The notes under the pieces were generated by a model that saw nothing but the letters and a program-made list of their open reading frames with translations, ran no database searches and had not been told where the DNA came from. From a virus, in the IMG/VR virus record IMGVR_UViG_3300030107_001686, positions 1 through 24,361 of that record: a stretch of 24,361 nucleotides of DNA; one strand, 5' to 3'. Made by a program: the position numbers and the translations under genes. Below, in pieces: positions 21,889 to 24,361 of this stretch (its first letter is position 1; the number at the start of each line of letters is the position of its first letter).

Positions 21889-23292
21889 ATGAGTATTACA
21901 GATTTCGGTAGGCAACTACGGCCAAGAGAACATAAATCCGTCAATCACTTAGAAAAAGTTCAGAGTTTAAGAGAGTTAACCGTTTCTCCAGACTATCAGA
22001 GTAGGGGCAACTTTAATCCATTCTATGTTTTAGATGTAGATGAAACGGATATAAGGTCAGCAGTTGGTGATGGTGAAATTAAATATAAGAGTGTAGATAC
22101 CGGCTCTGGTAATCTTGTCAAGAATTTTGGTGGTAAGTATAATTTTCAGATAAATGTAAATGATGAGGACACTGGTTATTATATTATCGTTCCTAGAAAG
22201 TCCGTAAAGTCACACTTTGGCCAAAAAACGAGAAAAGACTCTACTGCATCATCAAATGTAAATGAGTTTTTGTCAGTTTATTTTCTGGTTCATACGGACT
22301 ATACAGACCCACAAAGTTTTCAATCAGAGATTGGTGGTAAAACTGGAAACACTGGTGTAGTGGATGGTGATGGTAAAGCAGTTACATATGAAGACCTTGT
22401 TGCGTTGATTGATAAAGATGAAAGTGCTGATAGAGATATTGAGATAGGATATCAAAACTCACTTGTAGTAAAAAATGATCTACCAAATACTATTGATACT
22501 TTATTTTGGGTTCCTAGAAGAAAACCAGATGGTATTGGAGATAAAAATCCATCAGATATAATAATTAAATTGTCAGATGGCAACTATGTTGGATACTCAA
22601 ATAAGATTGCAGCTGGTAAAGATGCAACACCAAAGATTAATACAAACATAACAGCATTTTACTCAAAAATGGGTGATACCAGACAGTTGCAAAATATAAA
22701 AAATATGATTGATAAGGCATGGAAAGATGCAGCCGCAACTATAGACAATAAGACTCCAAACGCATATAAAGCAATACAGAAGTATGATATAACCAGAGAG
22801 AAATTTAGTGAGAGTTCATCTCAAAGGTCTTTTGCAACTCTTGCTCGTGCGTTTAAAAAGGATAGACTTAAATTTTATCAGGATGATTTTTATTACAAAT
22901 TTCGTAATAATCTAATATCTGCATTTGCAGACTATATATCAAATTCAAAGAATATGTTATATTTAATTAATACTGTTGGATACTATACATATGATGATCC
23001 AGATGCAACTCCTTGTCCATACAAACTACTTGTTGGTAGCGAGAAAGGATCAAAGATCACAGAGGTATCTTCTGATGAGGATAAAAGACAGATATTTTTT
23101 GCAGATAAGTCTACAGACTTAACAAACACAAAAACAAATTATAATAATAAGGGGCAGTCTTTTGACCTTGCATTTGGATATAGACCACAGAAAAATATTA
23201 TATCTGCTCCTATGACTATTAGAACAAGAGCACAAGGTGGTTGGAGTGGTAAAAGTCTTTACATCACTACAAGTGGATTTAAAGTAAAATGA
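21889..23292 (+). CDS. Late hypothetical protein, possible nuclease-like fold
   Basis: A 467-residue protein of unknown function. The start at 21889 is preferred over the in-frame ATG at 21877, because GGAGAG (21879-21884) then acts as the ribosome-binding site. It is expressed from a late-type promoter, so a virion or late-stage role is likely. One segment, PSDIIIKLSDGNYVGYSNK followed by a Gly/Lys-rich stretch and PKINTN (about residues 229-260), has the D-x(n)-(E/S)-x-K look of PD-(D/E)xK nucleases, but with Ser where Glu is common. No signal peptide, membrane span or tail motif is seen. Its stop overlaps the next ATG (ATGA). Confidence 0.65.
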   Translation: MSITDFGRQLRPREHKSVNHLEKVQSLRELTVSPDYQSRGNFNPFYVLDVDETDIRSAVGDGEIKYKSVDTGSGNLVKNFGGKYNFQINVNDEDTGYYIIVPRKSVKSHFGQKTRKDSTASSNVNEFLSVYFLVHTDYTDPQSFQSEIGGKTGNTGVVDGDGKAVTYEDLVALIDKDESADRDIEIGYQNSLVVKNDLPNTIDTLFWVPRRKPDGIGDKNPSDIIIKLSDGNYVGYSNKIAAGKDATPKINTNITAFYSKMGDTRQLQNIKNMIDKAWKDAAATIDNKTPNAYKAIQKYDITREKFSESSSQRSFATLARAFKKDRLKFYQDDFYYKFRNNLISAFADYISNSKNMLYLINTVGYYTYDDPDATPCPYKLLVGSEKGSKITEVSSDEDKRQIFFADKSTDLTNTKTNYNNKGQSFDLAFGYRPQKNIISAPMTIRTRAQGGWSGKSLYITTSGFKVK

Positions 23293-24361
23293 TTAGTTTT
23301 TTAGAACTCACAGAAGATAAGGGAGGCAAGAACCTTCACCTAGAACATCTAGAGGATGAGATAATCAACTATGGTGTAGATGGTGGTAGAGCTGCAATCA
23401 ACTTTCTACGGTCACTAAGAGATATGCTTGCTGGTGCAAGTCGTAGTTCGGTGAATATGACAGTGAAATGGGATGGAGCCCCTGCCATCTTCGCTGGTAT
23501 TGATCCATCTGATGGTAAGTTCTTTGTTGCAAAGAAAAGTGTATTCAATGTAAATCCCAAGTTATATAAGACAGAGAAGGAAATAGATGATGATTTATCC
23601 GGCACCCTCAACTCCAAGTTTAAAGTTGCATTATCAGAATTTTCAAAATTGGGTATTCAAGGAGTATTGCAGGGCGATCTTCTTTGGACTGATGATATCG
23701 AAACGGAAACAATTGATAATCAAAAATACTATACTTTTCAGCCTAATACTATCGTGTATGCTGCACCTGTTAATAGTGATCTTGGTAGAACATTCGCTAG
23801 GTCTAAAATAGGTATTGTATGGCACACCACATATAAAGGCGATAAGTTGGAGGATATGAAGGCATCATTCGGTGCAGATATATCAAAACTAAAAAAGACT
23901 AGTTCTGTGTGGATGGATGATGCAACATACAAAGATACCTCTGGTAAATCTACCTTTACTGCAAAAGAAACAGAAACAGTAACAGCAATTCTATCTCAAA
24001 CAGGTAAAACCTTTCAAAAGATTAACTCTGGACAACTAAAAAGATTTATTGCACTACAGGATAGTCTTACTGGTAATATGGCTGGTGCATCTCTCAAAAC
24101 TTATAATAACAGTTTAGTTCGACAAGGAGAAAAGATAAAGAATGCTCGTAGTCACGCAATGGGATATCCGACATGGGTAGAGGGACATATACAAAAACAA
24201 ATAGATAAAGCAAAAAGTCCAGCAGGAAAAAAGAAGTACGAAAACATACAAAAAGAAATGGTACGAGAATTTAAAAAATATGTCAAAGTTCTAGAATATG
24301 TCATAACATTCCAAAACTTACTCGTAGATGCAAAGATGCTAATCGTAAAAAAACTAAATAG
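23289..24361 (+). CDS. DUF6267-like protein with KWDG ligase-type motif (3' end outside window)
   Basis: An ATG at 23289 overlaps the preceding stop; the frame stays open for 357 codons to the window edge, so the gene is partial. It resembles a family frequent in T4-like marine phages (DUF6267, from memory). LEHLEDEIINYG (18-29) is followed by VKWDGAPAIFAG, in which K60-W-D-G63 looks like motif I of ATP-dependent ligases/nucleotidyltransferases, then FFVAKKSVFN and VLQGDLLW, compatible with the following strands of that fold. Catalysis is unproven. The N terminus MISFLELTE|DKG is another capsid-targeting-like sequence. Late promoter control fits a packaged protein. Confidence 0.7.
   Translation, partial: MISFLELTEDKGGKNLHLEHLEDEIINYGVDGGRAAINFLRSLRDMLAGASRSSVNMTVKWDGAPAIFAGIDPSDGKFFVAKKSVFNVNPKLYKTEKEIDDDLSGTLNSKFKVALSEFSKLGIQGVLQGDLLWTDDIETETIDNQKYYTFQPNTIVYAAPVNSDLGRTFARSKIGIVWHTTYKGDKLEDMKASFGADISKLKKTSSVWMDDATYKDTSGKSTFTAKETETVTAILSQTGKTFQKINSGQLKRFIALQDSLTGNMAGASLKTYNNSLVRQGEKIKNARSHAMGYPTWVEGHIQKQIDKAKSPAGKKKYENIQKEMVREFKKYVKVLEYVITFQNLLVDAKMLIVKKLN

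Noticed and set aside
1-24361. CRISPR arrays, insertion sequences, integrase or attachment sites
   Set aside because: No spaced direct repeats, transposase, recombinase or terminal inverted repeats were found; the content is a lytic T4-like core.

Overview
This window is a piece of a T4-like (myovirus-type) phage genome, probably from a marine phage. It carries the T4 core replication module in its usual order, all on the + strand: late sigma factor gp55, gp47, gp46, then sliding clamp gp45, clamp loader gp44/gp62, translational repressor RegA and DNA polymerase gp43. The base composition is A+T rich. Several accessory genes seen in marine T4-like phages are present: Hsp20, peptide deformylase, a CobS/CobT-like MoxR-VWA pair and an ATP-grasp/PAP2 pair. 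The host cannot be read from the sequence.

Layout. 1-189 is the 3' end of an unknown gene. 190-301 holds two diverging sigma70-type promoters. 302-4482 is the gp55, gp47, Mom-like, gp46 operon. 4479-6659 holds a small ORF, a DPPY DNA methyltransferase, a small coiled protein and a peptide deformylase. 6637-6956 is a promoter-dense gap with one or two tiny ORFs. 6957-10509 is a metallopeptidase/VWA protein with its MoxR-type ATPase, closed by a strong intrinsic terminator. 10674-12022 is a ParB-like protein with a 58-residue HTH protein. 12120-12554 is Hsp20. 12614-15882 runs DUF3310-like, gp45, gp44, 2OG-oxygenase, 39-residue ORF, gp62 and RegA. 15882-17887 is a PAP2 phosphatase and a RimK-retropepsin fusion. 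17912-20407 is gp43, followed one base later by tRNA-Gly with anticodon ACC. 20499-21833 is a putative glycosyltransferase. 21889 to the end holds two genes behind a late-type promoter; the last is cut by the window.

How it fits together. Early-type promoters all share TTGAC(A/T) with a 17-bp spacer. gp55 and gp45, both encoded here, should switch on late promoters of the TATAAATA type, and two are present. Both of those also have TTGACT exactly 17 bp upstream, so they look like early/late composites. Three early promoters place the predicted transcript start at or one base before the ATG (the VWA protein, the DUF3310-like protein and gp43), which suggests leaderless mRNAs.

Points most worth follow-up are: (i) capsid-targeting-like N termini on the PAP2, ATP-grasp and last proteins; (ii) a shared C-terminal peptide, likely clamp-binding, on gp43, gp55 and the Mom-like protein; (iii) the leaderless and composite promoters; (iv) the ACC-anticodon tRNA-Gly; and (v) four candidate modification enzymes (Mom-like, DNA methyltransferase, 2OG-oxygenase, glycosyltransferase) threaded through the replication core.
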